This document shows positions 31,656-44,483 of a stretch of DNA of 64,000 nucleotides, in pieces. The stretch is taken from contig NW_025825179.1 of the NCBI RefSeq assembly GCF_002878395.1, positions 458,398 to 522,397 of the forward strand. The letters run 5' to 3'. Within the stretch, counting starts at the first letter, position 1, and each line of letters starts with the position of its first letter. The position numbers and the translations under genes were made by a program. The notes beneath the pieces were generated by a model, which did no database searches, was not told where the DNA came from, and saw only the letters and a program-made list of their open reading frames with translations. This stretch comes from Capsicum annuum (lineage: Eukaryota > Streptophyta > Magnoliopsida > Solanales > Solanaceae).

Positions 31656-32835
31656 TCAATATTTATCAGTATTTTTCCTGCATATGCTAGATAATGTAAA
31701 AGAAAATTGCATGATTTGTTTTACATGTTTTCAACAATCGTTGTATAAATCATGTTGTTGATGGTTTTTTTATCATATTTTTGATGATACTAATGATCAA
31801 TAGATTCTAAGTTTATCATCCAGAAAATAGAATTTTTTTTCACATATTTTATCTACTTTTGTGAAAATCATTTTTCTAGATTAAGGGCAAAACTGTAATG
31901 AGTTTCGACTAAGTCCAACATAGCCATTACTCACATTCTCTGACGAGCATTGTGGTGGCAGGGACAAATTACCTTAGCAGTTCGTTTCATCCTCGCAAGT
32001 GATTTTACCAGCAAATGTCTAAATTATGCCTAACTATGTTTTTTAAATAGAGAAAAAAAGTACAGTTTTTTAAATTGGCCCAACTGCCTTCATTATTTAT
32101 ACAACTTAGCAAGTAGTGTAGTGGTAAGGCCAAGCAGTGCGGGCAACCCTGCTGACCCTCGCAAACAGTTTCAGTGATGATTGTCAATTTGGTCCTTTTT
32201 GGAGTTTTTCTATTTTTGACAACCTCCAAATGATATGAAATTTGATAGGTTCATCGAAAATGACCCACTGAGCAATACTCACCACTATGAGTGACCTAGG
32301 CTCTTTTTTGGCCATTCAAGACCGCTTTGATGGATTTTGGGGCATTTTTGTATTTTCTAAAAAGTTAAAAATTCTGAAAAAATTATTTTTTCAAACCAAT
32401 GGTTATAGAGATCATTTATTATAGTTTTTAGTGGTTTATTATAGTAGATAATATGAATTTACATGTTGACATAGGTCATCTTCCCCATCGGATAAACTTG
32501 TATGGTATAATACTGTGTTTAGTCTCTTATGTTTGATGAATTGTATTAACTTTTCAACTAAGTTACATATTATTTTGATGGTACAAAGACTTGTAAAATT
32601 TGATATTTGTTTAACTTAATTCAACAGTTTACTCAATAACTGAGTTGGTTCTATTTTATTTAAGAGATAAAATATCTGACATTACATGTATATTTGCTTA
32701 AATAGTTAAGTTTTGCTAACAATTCTAACTGTTTATGTGCATGGTTATATGTTTGATATGTTTCTTTAATAATTTTTTTTTATTCTACAACATGTTTAGT
32801 GATCTATTTTAATTTGATTATATAACAAATTAACC
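31656..32835. other. Non-coding spacer between the two head-to-head copia elements
   Basis: AT-rich, with no coding motif. It should contain the 5' leader or LTR remnant of copia B on the right, and possibly that of copia A on the left. No LTR terminus, TGGTATCAGA-type primer site or target duplication was visible. Confidence 0.4.
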
Positions 32836-35800
32836 ATGTCTTCCTGCAGCCTGTAACTTCCATCCTGAATAAAATAAACTAGAAGATCCTAACTATGTTG
32901 ACTGAAAACGAAAATTGGATATTGTTCTTACTGTTAAGGACTTTAGATTTATGTTGGTTGAGGAATGTCCATTTAAGCCGGCTAAATCCACTGATGATGA
33001 GACTAAAGCCTACGATAAGTGGTTTAAGGATGACGAGATAACAAGATGCTACATTCTTGTCTCCATATCAAATGTGTTGCAACATCAACATCAGTCCATG
33101 ACTACTACTTACGATATGTTTGAATCTCTCAAAGAGATGTTCGGTGAGCAAAATCATGTTGCAAAGCAGACAGCCATAAAAGCCCTCTTAACCACTAAAA
33201 TAGTTGAATAAACTTCAGTGAGGGAGAACGTTCTTAAAATGATAAGTCTGTTGAAGGAGCTGAAATTTTTTTGTGTAGTTATTAATGAAAAATCTCAGAT
33301 AAAGATGGTCCGATAGACCTTACCGGACAATTTTCAGAAGTTTTGTGTAAATTATAGCATGAATAATATGTACTTATACCTTGCAAAACTGGTGAAAGAA
33401 CTGGAAGCGGCGAAATCTATCATTAAACAACATGTTCTTCCTGCAGCGTTGATGGTTGACGAACCTTCATCTCCGACTTCTAAGCTGGAAGGTAAAAAGA
33501 AAAATAAAAAGCCTCATAAGGTTCTAGGTTCTAATGGTAGTGTGGCTAAGCCTAAAGGCAAATGCTATCTAGACAACCAACCAGGTCATCATAACAAATA
33601 GTGCCTCGACTACATAACTAAGATGCAGAAACAAGGTACATCTTTTTCCTATGTTGTTGAAATATTTTTAACAACTACTTCTTTCCAGTTTTGGGCTATA
33701 GATTAGGAAGCCCTTAATCATATATGCACTTCTTTGCAGGATTTTCAGAAAACACGACACCTAAGTAAAAATAAATTAAACGTGTTTCAAGTAAATGGAG
33801 AATCAACACCAGCCTTAGCTATAGGAAATATTTTTTTTTGTTAAGCAGTTCAAGAATTTTAACTTTGAATAATATTCTCTACGTATCTTCTATAAGAACA
33901 GATTTAATTTCAATGTAAAAAATAATGGATGTTGGTTATAACATTTATTTGCTAATAATTGTGCGATTATTAAGTTTAACAAATATTTTATTATTTCTGC
34001 TCCTAGAATACATGATATGTTTGGATTTGATGTTTCCATAATTGCTACAATCAGTGGAACTTAATAATTTTGATCAATCATGTAAAAAATATATTTTGAA
34101 ATTGAGTGAAACATACTTATGGCACTTACGTCTAGGTCATATTAACATAAATAGAATCTCATGATTGATTTCTGATGGACCTTTGAATTCATTGAAAGTG
34201 AAGGCACTTTCAACTTGTGAATCTTATTTAGAAGATAAAATGACCAAGATGCCTTTTCCTTCTAAACAAAATAGAGCCGGTAATAAGTTAGAATTTATTC
34301 ATACTGATTTGTGTGGTCCTATGAATATACAAGCAAGAGGTGGTTTTTAGTATTTTGTGACATTCACAAATGATTATTCAAAATATGGATACATTTAGTT
34401 ATTGTGTCATAAATTTGAATGCTTTGAAAAATTCAAAGAATTTAAGGGGAAAATGAAAAAGCAACATAACAAATATACTCATACATTACGATCTGATCAT
34501 GGTGATGAATACCTTTATGTGGAATTCATTAAATACTTATCAGAATTAGGAATTACATCTCAATATTCTACTCCAGGAACACGACAACAAAATGGTATTG
34601 ATAGAATGACTTAATAGAACTCTTATAGAAATGGTTAGATCAATGTTAAGTTATTTAGAATTGCCCTTTTCTTATTGGGGTTATGCATTAGAAACAACAA
34701 ATTATATTCTAAACTTAGTTCCTTCAAAATTAGTACCTTTAACCCCATTTGAATTGTGGAGTAGGCACAAGCCTTGTCTATGACATATTCAGGTTTGAGG
34801 TTGTCTAGCACATGGGCTAAAATAAAAAATTTATAAATTTGAATATAAGACAGAAGCGTGCATTTTTTGTAGATATACAAAAGGGACGAAAAGAAATTTA
34901 TTTTATTGTCCTAAGGAATAGAAGGTGATTGTTTCGACAAATGTCATATTTCTTGATGAGGAATATTTAATGAACCATGTCCTAAAATTTAAATTATTTT
35001 ACAGGAATTAAGCAATAGAATAACGAACAATGAAACACAAGAACAAATTCAGAGAACTGTTCTTGACATACCACTGTATCCATGTAGAAAAATGCTAATA
35101 GGCAAGATATTGCACAAGAGCAAACACTTTACATCACGCTACCTTAAAGTAGTGGGAGTAATGTCGAGCAACCTGTATTTGTGGAGGAAAACATTCAGGG
35201 TAATGTCGAGCAACCTGCCATTGTGCAGGAAGATGTTCAAGGTGTTCAAAATTCAGTTTCGAATACAAAAGATCCTGTATTGACTAGAAATCATAGTGGG
35301 AGAATTATTAGAAAACCTTTATGGTTTACGCTCTTTAAAGAATCGTACGATAAAATCTCTAAGGAGCCTAAAAGAAAACTCCTTAATTACACTGAAGCAC
35401 TACATGACAAAGATGCTAAAATGTAGAGTACTGCTATAAAATCTAAAATAGAGTGTACATATTTTAATCAAGTCTGGAAACTTCTAGATCTTCCTGCGGG
35501 AGTCAACCCAATTGGTTGTAGATAGATCTATAAGAAAAAGAGAGGTGTGGATCAGAAATTACAAAATTGTAAGGCTAGGATTGTTGTGAAAAGGTTTACT
35601 AAAAAAGGAATTGACTATGAAGGAACCTTTTCTCTAGTAACTATGCTTAAATCCATTAGGATTATCTTATCTATTGCTGCTCATTATGATTATGAGATTT
35701 GACAAATAAATGTTAAGATGACTTTCCTAAATAGAAGTCTTGATGAGTGCATTTATATGGCACAACCAGAAGGTTTCATGGAAAGTGATAAAGAACATAA

Positions 35801-36046
35801 GTTTTGTAGACTAAAGAAATCCAACTATGGTTTGAAATAGACTTCTAGGGCATGGAATACTTGTTTTGACAATTCAACTAAGACGTTTGATTTTGATCAA
35901 TGTGGAAACTAATCGTTCTATATAAATATGAAATGGAGACATTAGCATTTTTGATTCTGTATGTAGATGACATCTTGATAATAGGAAATAATATGAATAT
36001 GTTGAATTCTGCTAGGGAGTGTTTGTCCTCGAGTTTAATATGAAAG
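32836..36046 (+). pseudogene. Copia B gag-pol, broken and cut at 36046
   Basis: Gag begins near ATG 32836. DPNYVD is followed by a TGA at the expected Trp, then KRKLDIVLTVKDFRFMLVEE, DDEITRCYILVSISN and TYDMFESLKEMFGEQNHVAK. A defective CCHC knuckle CYLDNQPGHHNK lacks its second Cys and ends in TAG. Next come the pre-integrase domain (LWHLRLGHIN near 34120), integrase (FIHTDLCGPMNIQARGG, then SDHGDEY and YSTPGTRQQNG), the linker (NVEQPAIVQEDVQ), and reverse transcriptase (WKLLDLPAGVNPIGCR, ARIVVKRFTKKGIDYEGTFS, SLDECIYMAQPEGF, then a broken YVDD region). It stops in FNMK at 36046, where LTR X begins, and RNase H is not in the window. There are more than ten stops and frameshifts. It is the same family as copia A, in opposite orientation. 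Confidence 0.9.
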
Positions 36047-37868
36047 TGTAACACCCCACACTTTCGGGCTAAAGTTGAACTGTCTTTCCTATGTTTATAG
36101 ACCTAAACCCAATGGTTAATATTTATATATAAGAGTGTATAAAATTTACTTAGTGTGAGAACATCCTTGGAGATGACTATACATCATAAAAATCTCCTAA
36201 ATCAAAAGTTTAGTTGAGCATTTTCTTATCAATTGACTTTTAGTTGAAGATTTTGTTTGGGTCAACTTACATCGACAATTTATCCTGGGATATAAGGAGT
36301 TATGTGGTCTACTATATATCAAATTAAAGCCCTTTGAGTCTTCGTTTCAACGCCTCGACCGTTCGTCATTCCGAGTCTGGAGTCAAAAGTTATAAGGGTT
36401 TGAATGAGGCAATGTCCAAAATGTGCGATGGCTATATGTCGCATGCCAATCGCCAAAGCACACTGCCATAGCTATACAATGGCCATGCGACGCACACCCT
36501 AAGGTATACGATGGCCATTTGACCCAAAGCCAGTTTTAGGTGTCAAAAAGTGTTCCTTTTGATCTATATTAAGGGCATAAAGGTCTTTTACCATTCTATA
36601 ACCATTCCTAACCCTCTTTAGATAAATATTAAACCTTCAACACATTATTTTCTCTTCAAAATCACCAAATATTCTTCCCTAAATCAAAAGAGGAGAAAAT
36701 ACCTAGGGTTATGGAATTCAAGCTTTGGGGGTCCAATTTCTCTACATTATCATCAAATCTTCTCTATCAAAAAGTACGTGGGGCTATCCTAAACTCCATG
36801 GGTATAATTTTAAAAGTTTTTCATAGATTTAAAGTGTGTATATATATATGTTTGTATGTATATACATGTGTGTGTGTAGTATGTATATATGCACGTGCTA
36901 TGAGATTTGAAATTATTTTGAGAGCATGCATTGAGAACCCTAATTTATGATGAAATCTTGTTTAAACATGAGGTTTTCCCCTAAAATTAAATTAAGCTCA
37001 TGTGTATGGATGTTATGCATTTGACAAGACATATGAAAGCATGATTTATGGAATTCCCTCTCTTGTTATGAAACCCATTATCTTAATAATGCTATGGACT
37101 GTTTACACAGATGGTTAAAAGTTGAGTTTAAGTATTTTGCCAATGTTTATGGATTGTTATTGTCTTATGAACAAATTGAGAGGGGTTTTACCTTGTTTTA
37201 TAAATGCACATGTTTTATAATCAATAACTTGCATGAGATTGATGAAAGAAATGACGACGCTTTGTTGAAGTATTGAAAAAGAGTATTTTGTATGAGTTTA
37301 TATGTTTTGAAATAAGAATTCTCTTAGAGTGTTTAAATATTTTCGGTGGTCAAATAACATGTTTTGATTGAAAGGACTAAGGCACGATATAATATGGCTT
37401 ATATATAACTTGAAAGTCTTGGTATGATGATACCAAAATAGATAAATGCCATGACAGTCTAGGAAAAAAACAGACTTTTCAAACCTCTGATCATGATTTC
37501 ATTAAGATGCATATTTTAAAAGGTTAAAAATAGGCTTTAAGAGAGTTAGGTGGTCACGAGATCAGATAACTCATTGCCTGATATTGTGTTTTGCCAATAC
37601 AGGTTTTATTATGTCCCAAGATAAGAATTATACGCTGGACTTATGCCTTTTTGGCATATTATAATCAGAAACTCCAGCCCTTGCAACAAACTTGGGTTGG
37701 GGGCTTGTCCGTTGAGACTTGGCCGGATTTCATATAGCCCATAGGATTGTGGAATTGTAGGGTGTACCACCTAGCTCAGAAGTAAAAAAAAGAGTTGAGT
37801 CATGATTTACAGAAATATTTTGAAGCTTATTGATTATGCCCATGTATTTTAAAATATATCATGATAAA
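36047..37868 (+). repeat. LTR X, gypsy Tekay/Del type, left part
   Basis: Starts TGTAACACCCCACACTTTCG at 36047, right after the copia B fragment; GAAAG at 36042-36046 is the likely target copy. It contains the GC-rich module shared by these LTRs (36415-36540), the phrase TGTCAAAAAGTGTTCCTTTTG and a TATATATG/TGTGTG microsatellite (36838-36890). It is interrupted at 37868 by Del-1 and resumes at 47503. Short open frames inside (36711-36950, 37094-37276) lie in LTR sequence and have no protein features. Confidence 0.75.
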
Positions 37869-40577
37869 TGTAATACCCCGCATGTTTCTAAGCTAGGAAG
37901 TGAATAAGTATTCCTACGTATGAAATCTCCTATCCTGTGATTCATACTTGAGTATATGACTTACAATGAATATCCTAGTGATAGGATAGCTTATGATGCA
38001 TTAAGCATGTTCATATGAGTCACTTAAGGTAATACAAGCTAAGAGTTTTTGAATCCATCAAGTTTTAGTGTTCGATTTTGCAAGGGTCATCTTTGAATGA
38101 GTATAACTCAATGTTAATGTGGAATTTTGGCTGATATAGACCCAAATTGTAGAGAATCGAATTAGTTTTCCAACGATATCAATTTTGCCTTAATCCAATA
38201 CCCAAGGGAAAAGTTATGCCCATTTTCGTGAGAGACAGTAAGGATAGGCGATTGGTTAGGCGCCGCCCAACCCAAACATAGGCGATTGGTTAGGAGCCGC
38301 CCAACCTAACTTAGGAAATCACTTGGGTGCCGCCTAAGTTAGTTCCAGGTGCCAAAAACACTCCGTTTTGAGTTATTTTAAGGGTAATTAAGTCTTTTAA
38401 CACTCCTTACACGTCCCTAAACTTAACCCTACGAAATATATAGCTTCTAAACATATTACAACCCTATTATCATCTCAAAGCTCATCATTCAAGAGCACTA
38501 AAAGAGAAAAACAACTAGGGTTGCGTAACTAAGCTTGAAGATCCGATTTCAAGGAAATTCCTCCGTCAATCATCAAGAATCTTCCTTCTAAGGTATGCAT
38601 GAGTTGATTTATGGATCCCTTTCATCCATAAAGCTCAAAAACCCTATTTTTCATTATAAAGTATGACTTCTATATTGTTGGGTGTTGATGATCATGTTGT
38701 TGATATTGGGTGATTCCTAAGATGGAATCTTTATATGTTTTTTTGAATTTCATGATATCATATGAGTTGGAAACATGTAAATTTAGTTGTTCATGATGTA
38801 TAATTTGATGATTTCACCTATTCTTAAGATGTGCATGTAAGGTATTTGATAAAATGCCTAAGAAACTAGAAATCATGCAATATAGCTAAATTGTGACTAA
38901 GTAAAGGATTCATGATATGCCCTTACGTTCCAATGACTTCCATGTTGATAATGTGTCTTGTAAATGTTGTTGGAATACTCATGAACTATTCTTATGAGAT
39001 TATGCTATGTTTAATTTCAAATCCTACTTATGAACAAGATATATAATAACCATGCAATCCACATGAACTTCCATGCTATGGTATGTGTTGCCAGTATGAT
39101 TATGCAATGAACATGATATTAAGATTGTGCAAGTACTTCTATGTGATATGAAATCTTTTCCATGCAATACATTGTTGATAACCATGCTTAGTATGAGATC
39201 CCTACTTATGATATTATAAATTATGGACTCTACTTTTATGATCAAGTCAGTCATGTGTGTCAGTTTCCTTCCATCGAGTCCTGCGGGTACTTGTACTCGA
39301 AAACTATAGCTGTGTGCCTAGATCCATGCCATGTTTCACGATATCCAAAGTCAAGCTATGATTCCGTAGAATTTAGTTAGTCATGTGACTCAGGAAAACC
39401 TCATGATCTTAGTCAGTTGTCAGATATCAGTAGCATTTTGCCAGTCAACGAAATTCAGTAAGATTAAGTCATACACAGTTAGTTATTCATGTCCTGTTCC
39501 TCCAGATAGGAGTAGAGGTTAGCACCGAGTGAACCCAAGGATGGGAACTCACCCGCCAGTTCAGGGTGTGATTCTTAGTAGTCATCCTTGTGTTCTAGAA
39601 CTACGTAGCCAGTGTAGGTTGAGACATCTTAACCCATTAGATTAGGATTGTTGAGGTGGCTTAACTCATCAGTTTAGGGTTCCCACCATTCTCATTGAGT
39701 ACCCGCCAGATAAGGGTCACTCACAGGCTGTCCTTACCCGTGGCACGGTAGTGACACCTCTCCAGTCGGGGCAGAGATTGGACCCCATCTTAGCCATAAT
39801 GGCATACATGGGGCATGTCGGTTAAACACTACTTTCCACAGTTTCAGTATCAGTCTTAGTAAAAGAACTCAGGGCGTTCTTCAGATTTTAGTATATACAG
39901 AACTGTCAGATACAGTCATCCATGTTATCAGTTTCAATATCAGTCATGACAATTATCAGTAAACCATGTATTAGATTACAGGTCATGCTATCACATATTC
40001 ACGGTCCCAGTTTCTATATATGTGTGTTTGCACTCCCACGTTCATATTAGTCAGTTAGTGTTGTTCATGCATGAAACCCTTTATGTTCAGCCTACCTTCA
40101 TCGTATACTCAGTACTCCAATTGTACTGATGCATTTACGCTATGGTGCTTTTTTTTCATGTTACACCATAGGTTCCGAGACACGAGCTCCAGCCCAGCAG
40201 TAGCGGTAGTATTCCAGTCGCAGAGACACAGTGAGTCCTCATTGATTCGAGGACAATATGATTTGATTCATTTATTTATTTCTTCAGTTCAATTTTACGG
40301 AGTTAGTTGGAGACATGTTCCTTTAAATCCTTATTCAGATAGTTTAGAGGCTTTCAGATTTATGTTCAAATTTACGTTCAGATTGAGTTGTTTTGGGTAT
40401 TTTTACCCACATGATTGTATTCAGTTGAACCTTATGGCCTTACAATTTTATGTATTCCACATTATTATATTATGATTTGTAGTATACAGGTATAGATATC
40501 AGTCATGGATTAACTTGTGGTCCCTCGAGGTCATGAGCACCGTGTAGCATTCAGATTTAGCAAATCGGGGTGTTACA
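37869..40577 (+). repeat. 5' LTR of Del-1 (2709 bp)
   Basis: Begins TGTAATACCCCGC and ends CGGGGTGTTACA, followed after 4 nt by the primer site. It contains an extra copy of the GC-rich hairpin module (38250-38340) relative to the 3' LTR. Open frames such as 40071-40475 are LTR sequence and not conserved as protein. Confidence 0.92.
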
Positions 40578-40581
40578 AACT

Positions 40582-40593
40582 TGGTATCAGAGC
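40582..40593 (+). promoter_or_regulatory. Primer binding site of Del-1 (initiator tRNA-Met type)
   Basis: TGGTATCAGAGC is the standard primer site complementary to the 3' end of plant initiator tRNA-Met, placed 4 nt after the LTR end. Confidence 0.92.
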
Positions 40594-40798
40594 CTAAGGT
40601 TCAATTGAGTCCTAGGAAGTCTGAAAGCCGAATCTAGTAGAGTCTTGTACATGGGTGTGTTGTGCGCCACATTTATGTGCGGGAGGCTATAAGATGTTTT
40701 AGGAACAGTCCCCTTTCTTCATTATTCATGTCATGCTAGTGAGCATAATCACAAGTTAAACTCTCAGTCTAATCCATTCTTCTCTTATTCAAGACCAT

Positions 40799-41212
40799 GG
40801 CCCCAAAGAGAAGAAACCAACTAGCTCCTCAGACCAAAGATCTTTTGGGCGAACATGTTTCCCATGTGGAGTTTAGAGCCACATTACCACACTTGCTCAG
40901 TCCATGGCTGCATAGACTGAATGGACACTAGTTATTCTGGCCAATCCATTGGCCAATCCAAAAGAAGCTAGGGTTCGGGACTTCACCCAGATGAACCCTC
41001 CATCTTTCCATGGGTCTAAGTCTTATGAGGACCCTCAGGAGTTCATTGACCAAGTCCAGAAGGTCATTGACATCATGGGTGTTACTTCTATTGAGAGTGC
41101 TGAGAGCCGTCTACCAGTTACAGGATGTTGCACATGATTGGTACAAATAGTGGAAGTCTAAGAGGCTAAATGATACAGGCCCTATCGAGTAGAAGGGTAG
41201 CATTTCAGCGTT
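40799..41212 (+). pseudogene. Del-1 gag remnant
   Basis: ATG 40799 starts MAPKRRNQLAPQT, a usual N-terminus for this gag group. Next come VRDFTQMNPPSFHGSKSYED and FIDQVQKVIDIMGVTS, then after a +1 shift AVYQLQDVAHDWYK and WKSKRLNDTGPIE with TAG codons. The match stops at TTCAGGGG (about 41217), where sequence from behind the protease follows. The gag C-terminal half, zinc knuckle and protease active site are deleted. Confidence 0.85.
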
Positions 41213-44200
41213 CAGGGGTCAACTTATTTCCTAACTTCGGGCAAGGAAAATGATTTCTAAGGGGTGTGTGTATCATCTCGTGCATGTTAAATATTCCAGT
41301 TCTGAATATCCCAGCCTTGAAATAGTCCCTGTTGTTAATGAATACTCAGATGTCTTTCCCGAAGCTCTTCCAGGCATTCTTCCCAAAAGGGAAATAGACT
41401 TTGGCATAGACCTTCTTCTGGATACTCAACCTTTTTCTATTCTGCCATACAGAATGGCACCAGCAAAACTCAAGGAACTAAAAGATCAGTTGAAGGATCT
41501 CTTAGATAAGGGATTCATCAGATCCAATGTTTCCCTATGGAGTGCGCCAGTATTATTCATGCGCAAGAAAGATGGTTCTCTCAGGATGTGTATTGATTAC
41601 CATCAACTCAACAAGGTCACGATCAAGAATAGATATCCTCTTCCCAGGATTGATGATCTATTCAACCAACTTCAGGGTGCCAGTTACTTCTCCAAGATAG
41701 ACCTCAGATCAGGCTATCATCAGCTCAGAGTTAGATAATGTGACATTCCAAAAATAGCTTTCCGTACTCGATATGGTCACTTTGAATTTTTAGTCATGTC
41801 ATTTGGTCTTACCAATGCCCCTGCAACTTTTATGGATTTGATGAACCGTGTGTTCAAGCAGTACTTGGACATATTTGTCATAGTCTTCATAGATGATATT
41901 CTGGTCTATTCTCGCACAGAGCGTGATCATATAGACCATCTTAGGATTGTTCTGCAGACTCTCAGGGATCACCAATTATTTGCTAAGTTTATCAAGTGCG
42001 AATTTTGGCTAAGATCAGTAGCATTCCTTGGCCATATTATTTTCAGTGATGGAATTAGAGTAGATTCTCAAAAAACCAAGGTAGTAAGAAACTGGCCCAA
42101 ACCCGTATCTCCATCAGATATTAGGAGTTTCTTGGGTTTGGCTAGCTATTACAGATGGTTTGTCGAGGGATTTTCTTCTATTGCATCTCCCATGTCCAGA
42201 TTGACTCAGAAGAAGATTAAGTTTTAGTGGTCAGATTCATGCGAGAAGAGCTTTCAAGAGTTGAAGACTCGACTCACCTCAGCTCTAGTTCTAGCTATTC
42301 CAGATGGTTTGGATGGTTTTGTAGTCTATTATGATGCATCCAGAGTGGTTTTAGGTTGTGAACTCATGTAGAATAGTAAGGTCATAGCCTACGCCTCGAG
42401 ACAGTTAAAGCCACATGAGAAGAATTATCCTACTCAAGATCTTGAGTTAGCAGTGGTAGTTTTTGCCTTGAATATTTAGAGGCATTATCTCTATGGAGTT
42501 CATGTAGATGTCTTTAAAGACCATAAAAGCATCCAATATGTCTTTTCCCATAAAGATCTCAATCTTTGCCAGAGAAGGTGGTTAGAACTCTTGAAGGATT
42601 ACGACATGAGTGTTCTTTATCATCCAGGCAAAGCCAATGTTGTAGACGACGCTCTCAGTCGACTCTTCATGGGTAGTATTTCTCACGTTGAAGATAGTAA
42701 GAAAAAGATGGCTCAGGAGATCCATCAGCTTGCCAGTCTAGGCATTTGCTTAGTCGATTCTTCAGAGGGTGGTGTATGTATTTATAGTAGTTCAGAGTCA
42801 TCTCTAGTTTCTGAGGTGAAAGAGAAACAAGACAGGGATCCTAGCCTTGTCAAGCTCAAACAGTCAGTTCAGAATCAGAAAGTTGAGCTTTTCTCCCAAG
42901 GAGGAGATGGTGTTCTTCATTGTCAGGGTCGCCTATGTGTTTCGGGTGTAGATAAATTGAGGCAGCGAATACTTGAAGAAGCACATGGTTCACGATACTC
43001 TATTCATCCAGGGGATACTAAGATGTACCATGACATACGAGAGATCTATTGGTGGAGTGAGATGAAGAGAGATATTACGGAGTTTGTGGCTAAGATAGAG
43101 TATCAGAAACCTAGTGGTTCCATGCAAGAGTTCACCATTCCTACTTGGAAGTGGGAAGAAGTTAACATAGGCTTCGTGATGGGTTTACCTAGAACTCGTC
43201 ATCAGCATGATTCAGTCTGGGTCATTATAGATAGAATGACCAAGTTAGCTCATTTCCTTCCTGTTAGTACTTCTTATTCAGCTGAGGATTATGCCAAACT
43301 CTATATCAAGGAGTTAGTCAGGTTACACGGTGTTCCACTATCTATCATCTTAGACTGAGGTACCCAGTTCACTTCTCACTTTTGGAAAGCATTCCAAAAG
43401 GGTCTCGGTACCCAAGTCTATCTTAACACAACATTTCATTCTCCGACAGATGGTCAAGCAGAGAGGACCATTCAGACTCTTGAAGATATGCTAAGGGCAT
43501 GTACAATTGACTTCAAGGGAAGTTGGGATGACCACTTGCCTTTGATTGAGTTTGCATACAATAATAGCTATCATTCTAGTATTCAGATGGCTTCATTCGA
43601 AGCTCTCCATGGTAGGAGATGTAGATCACCGATTGGTTGGTTCGAAGTTAGTGAGGCCTCAATCATATGTCCTGACTTAGTATTCAACACCTTAGAGAAA
43701 GTTTAGTTGATCAGAGAGAGACTCTGGGCTGCTCAGAGCTGACAGAAGTCCTATGCAGATGTTCGTAGAAAGGATCTCGAGTTCGAGGTCAATGACTATG
43801 TCTATCTTAAGATCTCTCCCATAAAAGGAGTGAAGAGGTTTGACAAGAAAGGGTAACTCATTCCCCGGTATGTCGGTCCCTTCAGAATTCTTTGTCACTT
43901 CGGCAAGGTAGCTTATGAGCTTGAGTTGCCTTCAGATCTAGCCTCAGTCCATCCAGTCTTCCATGTATCTTTGCTAAAGAAGTGCATAGGTGACCTAGCA
44001 GTTGTTGTCCCTATTTAGAGCATCGACATTCAGAACAACCTCTCCTATACAGAGATTCCAGTCGAAATCTTAGATTATCAGACTCGTAGATTGAGGAACA
44101 AAGAAGTCCCTCTAGTCAAGGTTCTTTGGCGAAATCATTCTCATGAGGGAGCTACTTGAGAAACTGAAGAAGATATGCGTACCAAGTATCCTCACCTCTT

Positions 44201-44225
44201 CCCTGCCAATTCAGATCAAGATCAA
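41213..44225 (+). pseudogene. Del-1 pol remnant: reverse transcriptase, RNase H, integrase, chromodomain
   Basis: Starts [16 protein letters not shown] behind the lost protease. Reverse transcriptase: [56 protein letters not shown], then FIDDILVYS (near 41887). RNase [21 protein letters not shown]. Integrase: an HHCC region with the Cys pair deleted (EFVAK then IEYQKPSG), catalytic Asp in [10 protein letters not shown] (near 43205), second Asp in SIILD before a TGA then GTQFTSHFW, and Glu in TDGQAERTIQTLEDM. The C-terminus has [11 protein letters not shown] and a chromodomain-like LRNKEVPLVKVLWRNHSHEG. Stops: TAA after RVR, TAG after IKF, ELM, LNI and EKV, TGA after ILD, AQS and GAT, TAA after KKG, TAG after VPI. 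Most could derive from CAG, CGA or TGG by transition. No functional protein is possible. Confidence 0.93.
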
Positions 44226-44470
44226 GGTAACTATTCTCCTTAATATTATTCAGTTTCACGTTCATGTTTCCAGTATAAACTTGGTACCTATTAACCGTTT
44301 CATACTCAGTCATGCATTCATGTGTCAGTTGTCCGTGCATCAGATATGCACAAGTTCAATATGTTTAGCATGTCAGTCATGAGATTAAGTTTTAGTTCTT
44401 CATGTTCAGTTCAGGTTCTATTGTCTTGTATCCCTTCTTAGTAAATTCTCATTCGAGGACGAATGTTCCC
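44226..44470 (+). other. Del-1 3' UTR between pol and the polypurine tract
   Basis: Non-coding. It contains repeated CATGTTCAGTT/CAGTCATG-like short motifs. Open frames in both directions here (44143-44382 and 44340-44152) are incidental. Confidence 0.5.
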
Positions 44471-44483
44471 AAGGGGGAGATAT
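44471..44483 (+). promoter_or_regulatory. Polypurine tract of Del-1
   Basis: AAGGGGGAGATAT lies directly before the 3' LTR start TGTAATACC at 44484. It is preceded by the usual GAGGACGAATGTTCC context of this family. Del-2 has the same tract, inverted, at 56242-56254. Confidence 0.9.

Noticed and set aside
40071..40475. 134-codon plus-strand frame near the Del-1 primer site
   Set aside because: It lies inside the LTR, and the other LTR copy does not keep it open across the gap region; no protein motif.
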